Below are positions 46,556-59,260 of a stretch of DNA of 64,000 nucleotides, piece by piece. Numbering within the stretch: position 1 is the first letter of the stretch; every line of letters begins with the position of its first letter. The notes under the pieces were generated by a model. It searched no databases. It saw nothing but the letters and a program-made list of their open reading frames with translations, and was not told the DNA's origin. The stretch comes from Adineta steineri. Its lineage: Eukaryota; Rotifera; Eurotatoria; Adinetida; Adinetidae. The stretch spans positions 301,013 to 365,012 of the forward strand of contig CAJNOI010000047.1 in NCBI GenBank assembly GCA_905250115.1. The letters are read 5' to 3'. The position numbers and the translations under genes were made by a program.

Positions 46556-47340
46556 TTATGCTTTCGATTCGGATAATCGTGTAGATGAACGGCGTTTTGA
46601 TTCACTACGTTTACGTTCACGTTTTTCCTTGGCGTATTGTTGAAGTAATTTAGCATATCTATAGAAGAAGAAATATTTATAAAAATTTTAGGGAAAGCCA
46701 AAGTATTATTTTCTTACTCATTTTGAAGTACACGTTGTTTTTCAGCACGTCGTTTTTTCAATGCTAATGCATGTCTTTTACGTTGAATACGTCTTGGTGT
46801 AATTAAACGTTGAATTTTTGGAGCTTTAACACGTGGTTTTTTGCTTTCTTTTGTTAATGGTCGTTTAACAACATATTTACGTACATCATCTTCTTTACTT
46901 AAATTAAATAATTTACGAATATGATTGGCACGTTTAGGTCCAAGACGACGTGGAATTGTTTTGTTGGTTAAACCTTCAATATCTCCTTCACCACGTTTGG
47001 TAACAACACAAGCAATGACGGATAAATTGGCATCAACAATACAACCACGAACTGATTTACGTTTACGTTCACCTTTTCGTCGTTGTCGATAACATTTATG
47101 ACGTTTATCAAGTAATAAACGTACACGTTGGTTTGTTAACACACCTTGCATCATCGGAAAACCTTGTTTATCATTTCCACCTGTTATACGTAATGTATAA
47201 CCTTTCCATTCGTTGCCCAAACAACTGGCATCGACTTCTTGAGCAATACGTTTTTCCATAAATGGACGTAATTTACGATCATCATCAATATCAAGTAATT
47301 TTTGACAACCTGTTACAGGATAAGCGATGTTCAACTTCAT
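46556..47340 (-). CDS. RPS6: 40S ribosomal protein S6 (eS6)
   Basis: Exons 47340-46718 and 46658-46556 give 241 residues, slightly shorter than vertebrate S6. [47 protein letters not shown] and [17 protein letters not shown] are diagnostic. The C-terminal exon ends [13 protein letters not shown], a shortened version of the S6-kinase target tail with RRSS kept. It is part of the small ribosomal subunit. TTGTCTTCAG lies upstream on the coding strand at about 47369-47378, roughly 30 bases before the ATG, and could be a 5' UTR or trans-splice acceptor. Confidence 0.97.
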
Positions 47341-48353
47341 GATGATACAAGTTCACTAACGTGAATCTGAAGACAAAAAAAAACAGAAAATAAAATAATA
47401 TATTCATAATTCGACTACGATTAAAACTGATAATTTTATAGATCTAAAATCGAATCGATAAATTCGAATGTGAATATAATTTTGAATCAATACTATATTA
47501 TTTCTCTTCGAAGATCTAAGAAACTAAAAAAAAACAACATTGTATAATCCAATCGATAAACTATGCAACCAATCATATACTTCAATGAATAAATGAGAGA
47601 GGACTGAAATATTATCTAGTGTACTCTATAGTAAAATTATTATAATAAGTTTTTCATTTAGATGTCGTACACAATCATACAAACAAACTTTTAATGCATG
47701 AATATTATTTTATTAAAAATTTAACAAATATTAAATCTTATACTTCTGTTGATTATATTGAAAATTTATTATTTATACAGACGTCAATGTCGCAGAATAG
47801 TAAATTTTGAATTAAAGAACTTGATTGTAAGTTAAAGATTATTCATCTTGAATTGAACTTGTATCTATAGTAATTATTTGTGTTTCTCTACAATCAATTA
47901 GATATGTTTTATAGTTTATGAAACTATTTTAACAAATAGTCATGGAGAATATAATACATTTCCTTTTTCTTGTATATGTTAATTCAGTAAGAGATGACGC
48001 TAGCTAATGATATTAATAGATAAGAGATAATTAAAATAGTTTAAATGAAATATAAAATAATGAGATGTTTGATTTTCTTAAATAGATATATATTGAATTG
48101 ATTCAGTTACAGAATAAAATAAACGAATGTATTAAGAGATTCGTTATAGAAACGATAGGATGACTCATCCTCGTGAGTTAACAGCCGATTATCATCAGGA
48201 AAAAAGGAAAAAAAAAGGTTCTTGAGATTACACGTGTTCGTGTATTAAAAGTTTGAATAATGTATAGAAAATTTTTAAATATGTGGTATCAAGGTAGTTG
48301 ACAAAATTTTTTCGTAAGAAAAAAAAATCAATATTTACAAATATCTAGGATCC
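47341..48353. other. divergent intergenic region RPS6 / DCAF11
   Basis: 1.0 kb between the start codons of RPS6 (-) and DCAF11 (+). Should contain both promoters. Very AT-rich with A runs; no specific element assigned. Confidence 0.4.
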
Positions 48354-50556
48354 ATGTCTTCTGATAATAGAACTGAACATAATGAGTCAAAAACGGCTGA
48401 ACAAGTAACATATTGAGTTTACATTATAATTTAATATTTTTTCTAATACTCAGATTGAAGCATTACGTGATTTAAATTCAACATATGTTCATCCAGTAAA
48501 ATGTTCCTATCAAACAAATTCAAAAAAACTTGTTCAAAAGAAAAACCTAATATCAGTTATTAAACAGGTTAGAATAAATAAGTCTTTTTTTAAATTAATT
48601 GTATATATATATGTATTACAAATAATAAATTCAGCGTGAAATGGGTTTAATTAATTTTCATCGATATCCAGATGCACGATATCGTTTGATGAATAGGTAA
48701 TTATTCTTATAGATTTTGAAGGTTCTTTTTCTATTTTCTATTTTTCTTTATAATTTTTGGATTATTGCCAAATGAAGGTGAAGTCATCGCAACAATGGCA
48801 AGACCAACATTTTGTGGACAATTTTCCGAAGATGGACAACGTTTTTTAAGTGCTTGCCAAGGTTTTATAGAATAGAAGTACTTGTTCTCTTTCATAAATA
48901 TATTGTTCTAGATTATCGTATTCGTTTTTATGATACAACATCATCAAAAACATTTCCACGATTGGCTGAAATTACAGTTGATGATGTCGGGTGGTCCATA
49001 TTAGATACAGCTTTATCACCTAATCGAAAGGATGTTGTTTATTCAACATGGTCAGATTGCAGTAAATAAAACAAAAATAGGAATTTCTCATTTACATGTT
49101 TTCTTTACAGTTTATTTAGTAAAATTGACTGATAATGAACATGAATCAAGTATTATTCCATTGAATTTACATCCAGAATCACATAGTTTCTCAATATTTT
49201 CTTTACAATATTCTGTTGATGGGTCAGAAATTATTGGTGGTTCGAATGATACTTGTGTATATGTTTATGATCTTCATAAACAACAACGAACATTACGTGT
49301 AAATATTTTCGAAAACTATTTCTAATTAAATTTCATATATTTAAAAATAGGTTCAAGCACATGGAGATGATATAAATGCTGTTCGTTTTATTGATAATTC
49401 CAATTCATTAATAGTCAGTGGTTCTGATGATAATCTTATTTTAGTTTGGGATCGACGAGCATTGAATGAATCACAACCAAAACCCGTTGGTACATTTGCT
49501 GGTCATACAAATGGAATTACTTTTATACATAGTCGCGTAAATCTCTTAAACAAAATAATTTGATTTTTTTCAATTCTCCTTTTGCTTATTATATAGATGG
49601 ATACAAGATATTTAATTTCAAACAGTAAAGATCAAAGTATTAAATTATGGGATATGCGTCGTTTTGCAAATGAAGCAACAATACAAAAAAGTTATACTAT
49701 ATCAAATAATATTAATAATAGTTGGGATTATCGATATGATGCCTATGGACCACGACGTAAAAATAATTTAATTTTGTTTCTGATTGTAATCAATGTTTTT
49801 TTAACTTAGCTCAAAGATTTGATTTACCAGGTGATCCGAGTGTTCGTACATATCGTGGTCATTCTGTTGGTTATACATTAATACGTTGTTATTTTTCACC
49901 AGCATTTACAACTGGACAAAGATATATTATAACCGGTTCTTCGGACGGTTGTATTCATAGTTCGTATTAAACGCTTCTTTATATATTTCGAATAAAAAAA
50001 TCGATGAAATTTCTTTATAGTCTATGATATTCTTACTGGTTCCACGGAATTATGTCTTCGTGTTAGTCATGATCCTGATGAAAGTCGTGAAAGATGTGTA
50101 CGAGATGTATCTTGGCATCCATATGAAAATTATATTATATCAACATCGGTAATATAGAAACTAATTGATAAGAAATGATTTCATTAAGTTTTTTTAAATG
50201 TTATCATTGTAAATAACAAAAGAAAAAAGTATAAACTACTGATAAAGAAATGCAAATAGTACTCGTTTATGGTACACATGTAAATAAATGTAATTCTTCT
50301 TTTTTTTTTTCTCTTTTAGTGGGATAGCTATCGAGCACATGTACGTTGGACACATTCATTTGATGAATCTATAGATTCAAAATTATCTGCTTCATCTGAT
50401 CCAAAAATTATTTCTGTTAAAACACCACATTTATTACCAAATAGACGTCCAACAACATTACGTAGATTATTAATTCAACAGTTTTATGGTGATAATCTTG
50501 ATGATAACAGTGATAATGATGATGATGACGAAGACGATTTGACTTTACCAGAATAA
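48354..50556 (+). CDS. DCAF11: DDB1- and CUL4-associated factor 11-like WD40 protein
   Basis: Exons 48354-48404, 48454-48567, 48635-48696, 48761-48861, 48912-49061, 49111-49298, 49351-49536, 49597-49756, 49810-49959, 50021-50148 and 50320-50556; 508 residues. A short N-terminus precedes WD40 repeats: FCGQFSEDGQRFLSACQDYRIRFYD, GGSNDTCVYVYDL, VSGSDDNLILVWDRR, ISNSKDQSIKLWDMRR, GSSDGCIH and DVSWHPYENYIISTSWDSY. The layout and DPDESRERCVRDVSWHP identify DCAF11 (WDR23), a CUL4-DDB1 substrate receptor that controls Nrf-type stress factors. Intron 3 appears to end in GG instead of AG. The acidic tail DDNSDNDDDDEDDLTLPE closes it. NSMAF follows after 143 bases on the same strand. Confidence 0.88.
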
Positions 50557-50699
50557 TTAACTTTAAATTCTTTTTCTCTTCTTCTTATATATATTCTATT
50601 TGTTTTATAATTCCTCCTAATTGAATATAAAATCATAAATTGTAAATAATTTTTTCTTTTTAACTTCATATTTTAGAAGAAATTAAAACTATTTCTACA
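50557..50699 (+). promoter_or_regulatory. short intercistronic gap with acceptor-like site before NSMAF
   Basis: The 143-base gap ends TTTTTAACTTCATATTTTAG at about 50657-50677, about 22 bases before the NSMAF ATG. A pyrimidine-rich tract plus AG so close to a start codon, with no donor between the genes, is what a spliced-leader acceptor looks like. Bdelloids are known to trans-splice. Confidence 0.4.
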
Positions 50700-53600
50700 A
50701 TGACATCAATACGTGAAACATCTGTACGTCAACATATATTTTCATTATATAATTTATCAGCAAATGAAATCTATTTTGAAGATTATATTGTTAATTGTCA
50801 AAGTACATTAAATGATGATCAAGAAACCAAAATTAAAGGTCGTTTAAAAGTTTGTTCAAAATCCCTTGTTTTTGTTCCAATTGATATTCGTTCACCCATG
50901 ATTAAAATTTTATATAAACAAATAACAAAATTTGAAGATAGTAAAAAAAATGAATTAAGTCTTACTGATTCAACAATTATATCATCAATATCAAATACAA
51001 ATAAAAAACAACCAAATAGTTTAATTCTTATTTGTTCATCCGTTATATTAATGTCAATTAATGGACGTATTGAACCATACACAACTCTTTATGGTACACA
51101 TAGATTTTATTTTGAATTTATTTATACAAATGTTGAAGATTGTTTATCTGTTGTTGGACAATTATATCGTGCAACAACATTACCCTATTCTGAACAAGTT
51201 ATGATGATTGAATCTATTGTACAAGGACGATTAAAAATGTTAAAATTTGATTTAACACAATTACAAGATTTAAATGAAACGATTCTATTTGAAGAAGATG
51301 CTTATGTTATTAAACCATTGATACAAAATCCTGGAAGATGTTTATTAACGAATCAATGTTGTTATTTTCAAGCATTAAATAATATAAATGAGCAAAAAGT
51401 TGCTAAATATGACTTACGAACATTATATAAAATAGCGAAAAGACGTTATAAATTTCGATATATTGGTTGTGAATTACAATTTAAATTAATAAATCAACAA
51501 CCTAATCAAAAGAAAATTCTTTATTTAGTTTTTGCTAATGAAAATATTTGTTCAAAATTTTATGATACAGTTACTGCTCAAACATCTGTTAAAATTGATT
51601 CAACAACATTTGAAAATATGACATTACGATGGCAACAAGGAACCATATCAAATTATGATTATTTACTTTATTTAAATGATCGTGGTGAACGTTCATTTCA
51701 TGATTGTTCACAATATCCTGTATTTCCATGGGTATTAAGAAATTATACATCAACAAATCTTGATTTGCATGATCCACAATCATTTCGTGATTTAAGTAAA
51801 CCAATTGGTGCAATTAATATTGAACGTTTAGAACGTTTAAAAGAACGCTATATAAATATGAGTTTACCATCAGATCATCAACGTTTTCTTTATGGAAGTT
51901 TTTATTCTAATCCAGGTTTTCTTGTTTATTTTCTTTGTCGTATTCATCCTCAGTTTAGTCTATGTTTAAATGATGGTCGATTTGATCATCCAGATCGATT
52001 GTTTCATTCACTTATTGATACATGGAAAAGGTAATAGATCGATTTTATTCATATTATACAATTATTTATTTATATATTGTTTTAAAGTGTATTAACCAGT
52101 GATTCGGATGTCAAAGAATTATTACCAGAATTTTATATGTCATCGGAATTTAAAGATATTGAAGATGATGATGGTGATCGTCAAGATGGAGAATTTTTAA
52201 TGAATAAATTTGGAATTGATTTTGGTATACGACATGATGATGTACCTGTTAACGATGTTATACTTCCACCATGGGCCGAAGATCCACGAGATTTTATTAA
52301 AAAAATGCGTTTAGCATTGGAAAGTGATTATGTATCACAGCATTTACATGAATGGATTGATCTTATATTTGGTTATAAACAACGAGGTGAAGAAGCACAT
52401 CAAGCCGATAATTTATTTCATTATTTAACATATGGTGTACCAGAGAAGCATGTATCAACACCTATTGATGAATATAATGAACAATTATCATTTGAAACAC
52501 AAATTCTAGAATTTGGACAAGTACCAAAACAGGTAATAAAGAAAAAGAAAGACGATTGTATCTGTTTTTTGTATTCATCTTATAGCTTTTCTTCAAACCA
52601 CATCCACGTAAATTAACTGAACAAGAATTAAAAGAACGTAAGTAGAGTCAATTTCAAAATATACTTGGTTTAAGCACTGATTTTTTTCTACTATAGATAA
52701 GCATGAAGAAAAAAATACTTCCACTAATATGGCATCAACTGTAACTGAGAATATTACTAACTTAACTGATCTACAATTGACTGATCAATCCATTCAACGT
52801 TTACCATCATTTGAAGAACATGAATTAGGTCAATTTGAATTTGATTCTGTTTGTCGTTTACATAAAACAGCTATTACAAGAATTGTACCACATCCATCAT
52901 TACCATTAACACATCTATTAACAATTGGTAACGATGGATTTTTACGTAATTATATGGTTAACAAAAGTAAAATGGATACATTCTGTTTTGTATCATCACG
53001 TCCATTAACTTGTTTAAAATCGATTCCAGTTCATTTAGCAATAGACACAAATGAAAAATGTTCATTAGCATTTATTGGTAGTTCTGATAATGCGTTATAT
53101 ATTTTTAATTTAGAAACAGGTACATCTATATTATCACAAGTATTACATGATGATATTATTACAGATTTGTATGTTACAAATCGATCAATACCAACACTTT
53201 TATGTACATCATCCAATGATGCAACTGTTCGTTTCTGGTCATTAGAAAATTTACTTTTTATGAATGAAGATAAATATATATTCCAAACAAATTATCATTT
53301 TTCATCAAAAATTCAAATGCAATATGATATATCATTTGATTCGCCATGCACTTGTATGTATGTATTAGAAGAACATTCACTTTTATCTGTCGGTTGTCAA
53401 GATGGTTCAGTATATCTATGTCATTTTCAAACTGGACAAATATTAAAACAATTAACATCATCATCATCATCATCATCATCGTCGTTACCAATTTTATCGT
53501 TATCATTGCGTTCTGATGGTCTTTTTCTTGCTTATTTGTCAGCAACAACAGTAACATTAGTTGATATTATATCAGGTACAGATGTATTTACAAATACATG

Positions 53601-53844
53601 TTTATCAAATGAGCAAATGTTTAAGTCTTTATTTTATTCTTCACAAATGTTAATTGTTGGTTTAACGAATGGTTCATGTGATGTATGGAACTTAAAAACT
53701 GGTGAAAAAGTTCATACATTAAGTATCTGTGATAAAATATCTATAACAACAATAACACATAATCATGGAATGTTCTTTTTTGGTACTGATGATGGTTCTG
53801 TACATTCTTATGTATTTGCCAGTCGATTACAGTTATCTATCTAG
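50700..53844 (+). CDS. NSMAF: FAN / NSMAF: GRAM-PH, BEACH and WD40 protein
   Basis: Exons 50700-52030, 52088-52532, 52586-52637 and 52697-53844 give 991 residues (human FAN is about 917). N-terminal GRAM-like region (GRLKVCSKSLVFVPIDIRSPMIKI) and PH-like part to about 290. The BEACH domain at about 300-590 carries TLRWQQGTISNYDYLLYLN, YPVFPWVLRNYTS, RDLSKPIGAIN, YGSFYSNPGFLVYFLCR, FDHPDRLF and the VKELLPEFY and GYKQRGEEAHQADNLFH segments. WD40 repeats fill about 650-991. FAN links the p55 TNF receptor to neutral sphingomyelinase and membrane trafficking. A Ser run of nine residues coded by a TCA-type repeat near 53458-53485 lies between WD repeats. Confidence 0.93.
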
Positions 53845-56491
53845 TCTATGATCCGATAATAAATGCAAATGGTGGAGTAGAAATGGAAAAACAAAATATT
53901 TTTTATTTTAAATATTTATTATTTTTTAAAAACGGTATTAATAAAGTAGAAATGTATATGTCTGTGTTGTATTTATTATATATTTTATATTATTTGAAAA
54001 GAACGAAATCGACCTTCGTTGATGATAATAATAATAAACTTTTTAACAAATAGCTTGAATGTTACAAGAAAGAAATTTTGAGCTTATAATAGTCACGCAC
54101 TAAATATGAAGAACTTGAGAAGTGAATATCGAACATATGGATTATATCATTTTCCTCTAGAATGACTGAGTAAAGTCATAAACATGAATGTATCATATAT
54201 TTGGAATTAAGAGGAACTATGCATTCACATCTACGCCGTATTTTCTGACATATATACAAACAACCAATCAATCCAAAATGACTCCCATCATTCTCATTTT
54301 TTCGCTTGTTTCTCTAAGACGAATGAATTTTGGGTAATATGAAACTGTAGCGTCGATCTTAAATTCGTTCAACTTTAGGATTCTCCTTGTTGATCAATTT
54401 AAATCTGTTCTTTTTCCAACAATATTTTAAGCATGTGTCATTTAATAAAATATCATTCTTCACTTCTTACAATATACTAATAGATATTAAAAGAAAAAAT
54501 TCATTCATTCAAAACAAAAAAATATCAAAAAACTTCAGATCTTATAGTAGACTTTTTTATAATTAGCTTACATTCACACTAAATACACATATGAAAACAG
54601 GATCGTCTAATCATCAATAAATGGAAGAGATGTAGTCTCTCGTATAATGTTGGTTGTATCACTGTAATAGGTAATGAAAAGCATAGATGTCACGTTGAAC
54701 TCTTATGTATCATGTATGTTAACTGTCAACCGTATAACCGTTGCTCTTGTACATTTGATAACTGCACAACATTCGCTTAGCCATGAATTAATTTGATTGG
54801 TATACATTTATAAAATATTCATTTTACAATCTTTCTTTACAGTCTGTCAAATTCTTTTTGATCGCATACTGATTTTTAATCGACAAAATCAGGGACGAGG
54901 GTAATTCGCGTCATACAGCAGACATTATTTACGCTAAATCAAGAGTGTTGATTTTGATAAACGTTTTTTCCATTTTACAGTAATTCGATGTAATTGTAAG
55001 AAATAGTAGAGAGGTTCCTGTATCTTAGATAAAATTATGCATTCGACGTTTCAAACATATAAGTAATCCTTAACTAGTAGATAATACAGCTGTTACTGCA
55101 CATGAATACTAATCAACTAATTGTTAAAGCATATGAACACCACGAGAATATAAAGTAAAATAATTATATAATTGTAAGAAAAATGGCGAATATTTCGAAT
55201 TATTCAAAATAAATGAGCTTATCTACTATTTCTTATTGCGGTATTGTTTTATCTATTATTAGTTTGTGATTTTTTTAATTGTGTTAATAATTTTGTAGTA
55301 TCAAATATGTTAAGATTTCATCAAAGAATACCGTGCCAATACCGTCACAAATGCAGCCAAGCTGAAACATACCAATCTACTAACTTGAGTAATTCGAAAG
55401 AATTACATATTTTGTCATCGGCTAATAAATACTCGTGGTATCGAATATTTCTTGTGTGTCACAGTATTCTTGAGGATGTTTGAGGCTTTATCAAAATATC
55501 AGCTACAAAGAATTTGTTTTTCAATAAATTTTTCGGCTTATTTTAAACTACGTGGTATTATTTTTGTTAGTTTGTTAAGAAATCATTTGAATTACATATT
55601 ATAAGTTTGACTCAGCGGGTAATACGCATGATTTAAAGATACCACACTCTTTGGAAATTATTATATTCCACTGTGAAATATTACAATATTATGTTTTTAT
55701 CCCAGTTTGTCATTCTAAACAAAAAGAAATATCAAAATAAGAAAATAATTAAGTATGTTAGTACTTGTAACAAGATGGTAACCGTGAATCATAAACATTT
55801 CCATCATCAATATTAACAAATAAAAGTCTAGATGCTCAACCAATATATGACTCAAAATTAACAAGGTCCACGATATAACATATTATTATAATGAAAAAAA
55901 AAGAGAAGGTCACTAAATGTAGTTAAAACTGATACAACAACAGCACCAAATAAAACATATCTTGGTGTTCTTTTTTCATTTTTTTCGTTCTCTCGTTGAT
56001 AAGTTTTCTTCTTTCCTGTTGTCTCATTTCATGCGTCATTTTTTTCTCAGTTATAGACGTTTTTTTTGTATTTTGCATTATGAACACTTCTTTTTTTCTC
56101 AATGGGAGTATTTTAGAGAGCAGATCTGGATGATATCATATATAATATGATATCATCTTAGGTCTCCCTCATCTCTCTTTTCCTTTGTTATGAAACTATA
56201 TATGTACACGATTTTACAAAATAAAAACAGAAGTTAGATAGCGAACTATTAGGTTCGCACACCACCACTCTCTCTTCCTCTCTCGATTCTCTCTCTCTAA
56301 CACTTGTTCTGCGCAATACCGCAGTCAGTCGCTTTCGATTGTTGATATATTTTTTTCTCTAACATTCCTGCTTGCTGACTCACCAACGTACATATAAAAC
56401 ACCAACACGACGGCGGAAACATACCATTTGCACACTTACTCAAATTCGTCCGCAACTCAATCCTCAAACATTCGAAAAGCATCAGAAAATA
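53845..56491. other. 2.6 kb gene-poor region
   Basis: No convincing gene. A perfect hairpin (13-base arms) lies at 56129-56157. Just upstream of the Cys-rich ORF are CT-rich runs (56268-56300) and TATAAAAC at about 56394, a possible TATA box. Other open frames (55244-55483, 55962-56150) have no family likeness. Confidence 0.35.
56129..56157. repeat. perfect 13-base-arm hairpin
   Basis: GATGATATCATAT (56129-56141) is exactly reverse-complemented at 56145-56157 around a 3-base loop. It could act in the RNA or be a cruciform-forming repeat. It lies about 335 bases before the Cys-rich ORF. Confidence 0.55.
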
Positions 56492-56848
56492 ATGCAAAAT
56501 ATTACTCAAAACGTTTGTTTGGTAGTCCTCCTGGTTTCGATGGCAACATGCAAAATGGTTCGGGTGCACCAGGAAGTAGAGGAACCGAATCTAGCTCAAA
56601 AACCAACTAGTGCTGTTTTTCGTTCTGATGGTGATGATTGTGGTGATGATGTTGTTTGTGGTACTTGTAATTCTTGTAATGCTGGTCATTGTGCTGGTGT
56701 TGATTGTGCTGCTTGAGATCTTGATATTTCTTATAGTTTTGATTGTGGTGGTTGTTGTCTTGCTTGTCGTGCTTGTGCTGCTGGTGATTGTGGTGCTGAT
56801 GTTGCAAGCGAAACGACAACAACAATAACTCATGATCATGACTTGTAA
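56492..56848 (+). CDS. Small secreted Cys-rich protein ORF interrupted by one in-frame TGA
   Basis: From ATG 56492 the frame gives a signal peptide (MQNITQNVCLVVLLVSMATC), a short acidic linker, then a Cys/Gly/Asp-rich stretch (DDCGDDVVCGTCNSCNAGHC, GVDCAA) to a TGA at 56714-56716 (codon 75). Beyond it the same frame continues with the same composition (DLDISYSFDCGGCCLACRAC, AAGDCGADV) and ends at TAA 56846-56848, 118 codons in total. TATAAAAC lies about 95 bases upstream. The product could be a 74-residue peptide, a TGA read-through or selenocysteine protein, or a gene hit by a TGT-to-TGA change. No database family was recognised. Confidence 0.5.
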
Positions 56849-57263
56849 TAGAAAATAAACTGGGTATGTTGTGTGTATAGTGTTTCGATGATAACCTATC
56901 GCTATTTTGTTCTATTTAGGTCAGGTGGCACACATACAAGTATGCACCAAAAATCAAACATTAGCATCAATAATAATGATCATTATTCACTAGTTAGCGT
57001 CCTCCTCTCATATTCACACCTAGTTAATTCCTGGTGCTGTATTGTCAATCCTTTTTTTGCTTTTCCTTCTGATATTATCGAGTACTTTTTCCCTTTTTTT
57101 CGTTATATTTTTCAGATTTCAGTTTTAATAAAGTATATACATTGACAACGTACCATGCTTTACTTTTTTGAGAACAGCTCCAAACATGTGCAATAACGAT
57201 GAAGAACGTATCATTGTCGTCAGAAGCTGAAAACCACTCATTCAATCGATTAAAAGTTTTCAA

Positions 57264-57312
57264 GAGGGTGAATAGGTGTGCGTGTAATCTTAACCATTAC
57301 CCACACCCTCAA
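57264..57312. repeat. G/T-rich hairpin element with CCCTCAAGATGG
   Basis: GAGGGTG at the left is reverse-complemented in CACCCTC at the right, with GTGTGCGTGT and TTACCCACACC between. The segment CCCACACCCTCAAGATGG is shared in form with the element at 41882-41945. Confidence 0.5.
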
Positions 57313-57365
57313 GATGGTTTGTTTTTTCTCATAGTTGTAATATGAACGAAGAATTCAAGATTTTT

Positions 57366-59165
57366 CTCACAACTTTAGATCTTATGGATTCAGAGACTTA
57401 TGAATAAAACTGAGCATATCGCAATGATATACAACATATTCAAAACACTAAAAAGTATTTTCATTAATTTTCCTAAACAAAATGTACAAAGAAAGTAAAG
57501 ACGTCATAAATGTTATTGTTAATTTCTCTAACGACATAGTAACGATGTTTTTCTTCCAACATCAGCAGATATTTGTTATCATCATTTTTTTTGTAATACA
57601 CAGTTTTCTTTGACGATGTAATTTCCATTATTCTGATTATAATAGACGAACAACGTTGCACAAAATGTGCTTTTTTCTAACGTTTCTTTGTAAAGAAAAT
57701 CAAATTATCTTCAGATGGTTTTTGTGTTATATGTACATTTTATAATATAGCAACGTACAACTGGAAGAAAAGAGAGAACAGACATCATTCTGTTGAACGG
57801 GACATATTTAATTCGAAGAAAAAAGACTGATTATTTGAGAAGATGAAGAATTATGGAAGTTACTTTAGACTGCTGAAGAATAGTTTCACTTAATTGATTT
57901 ATTTCATAAAGTATTTCTTACGTTGACAAACAGAATTAAACTTAATATGAACTAATCTCATATTATAAACAAATGGAGTAATCACTGTTTCTGTATAAAA
58001 GAAGATTTTAAGATACACGTATTTTTCTTTTCTGCCTGCGCATAAACTACGCAAAAGAAAATCATCGTACGAGATGCATGACTTGTTTAAAGTTAACCTC
58101 TACTACACAATTTTGACAATAAAATGCAAACTTTTTTTCCATTATATTGATGAAATAAAAAAATTGTCCTTCTGAATATACTTTTTTCGAAGTGAAGCTC
58201 TTTTACACATTCCTGACAAGACAAGGAAGTCATGACTAGTTTTCCATCGTACTGATTAAATAAAAGAATATCTATAATGTGTGAAAAGAAAGAGGCGTAG
58301 TTGTAATAGGAAGAAATGATTCAAAATTATCTTACTAGTTTAGAACTTACGAATTTAGAGATTTATGAACAAAACAGAACATATCACAATAATATACAGT
58401 ATATTCAGAACTCTAAAGAGTATATGCATTAATTTTGCTAAATAAAATGTACAAAGAAAGTAAAGACGTCATATACGTTATTGTTAATTGTCCTAACGGC
58501 ATAGTAACGGTGTTTTTCTTCCGACAACGGCGGAAACTTGTTACCATCCTTCTTTTTGTAACAGACAGTTTTCTTTGACGATCTAATTTCCATTATTCTG
58601 ATTATAATAGGAAAAAGTCATGGCACAAAATGTACTTTTTTCTAATCTTTCTTTCTAAAAAAATGAAACTATCTTCAGATACTTTTTATGTTATGTACAC
58701 ATTTCATATTATAATAACGTAGAACTGAAGAAAAGAGAGAACAGACATCATTCTGTTGGATGGGATACATTTCATTCGAAGAAAAAGGTCTGATTATTTG
58801 TGACAACGAAGAATTATTGAAGTTACTTGAGAATGCTGAAAAGTAGTTTCACTTAATTAATTTATTTCATAAAGCGTTTCTTATATTGGCATAAAGAATT
58901 AAACTTAATATAAAGTAGTCTCACATTCTAAATAAATAAACTGATTTTTTCTATATGAAATACGATCGTCAGATATATGTATTTTTGTCCTCCGCCTGCA
59001 CAGTAACTACGGAAAACAATTATCTTTCTAAATGTACTTTTTTTTGAAAGTCAAGCTCTGCTACACCTTCCTGACAAGACAAGGAAGTCATGACTAGTTT
59101 TCCATCGCACTGATGAATTAAAAAAAAGTTCTATAATGTGTAGGAAAAAAAAGAGAAAAAAATAG
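57366..59165. repeat. imperfect tandem duplication, unit about 0.86-0.97 kb
   Basis: Unit 1 (about 57366-58290) and unit 2 (about 58322-59165) share long similar stretches in the same order. TGTACAAAGAAAGTAAAGAC is at 57483 and 58448. TTTTCTTTGACGAT and ATTTCCATTATTCTGATTAT are in both, as is TCCTGACAAGACAAGGAAGT at 58211 and 59069. The offset falls from 965 to 858 bases along the unit, so indels have accumulated. Neither unit has coding potential. Confidence 0.75.
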
Positions 59166-59260
59166 AAAGAGAAAAAAACTGAAAGGTATTTAATACTATA
59201 GCTTCACAATGTGTTTGATTTAAAGTTAAATTCATTTCTTAACTAACATTCTTGTTGGCT

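Larger units (their letters stand above)
56849..59260. other. 2.4 kb region dominated by a tandem duplication
   Basis: Contains a G/T-rich hairpin at 57264-57312 and two imperfect copies of a roughly 0.9 kb unit (57366-58290 and 58322-59165). No gene seen; short frames are inside the repeats. Confidence 0.5.

Noticed and set aside
54800-55500. Short frames in the region after NSMAF
   Set aside because: Composition like the surrounding AT-rich DNA and no recognisable motifs.
56591-56839. Antisense Thr/Ile-rich and His/Gln-rich frames over the Cys-rich ORF
   Set aside because: Shadows of GGT/TGT/GCT repeats; they have no signal peptide or domain.
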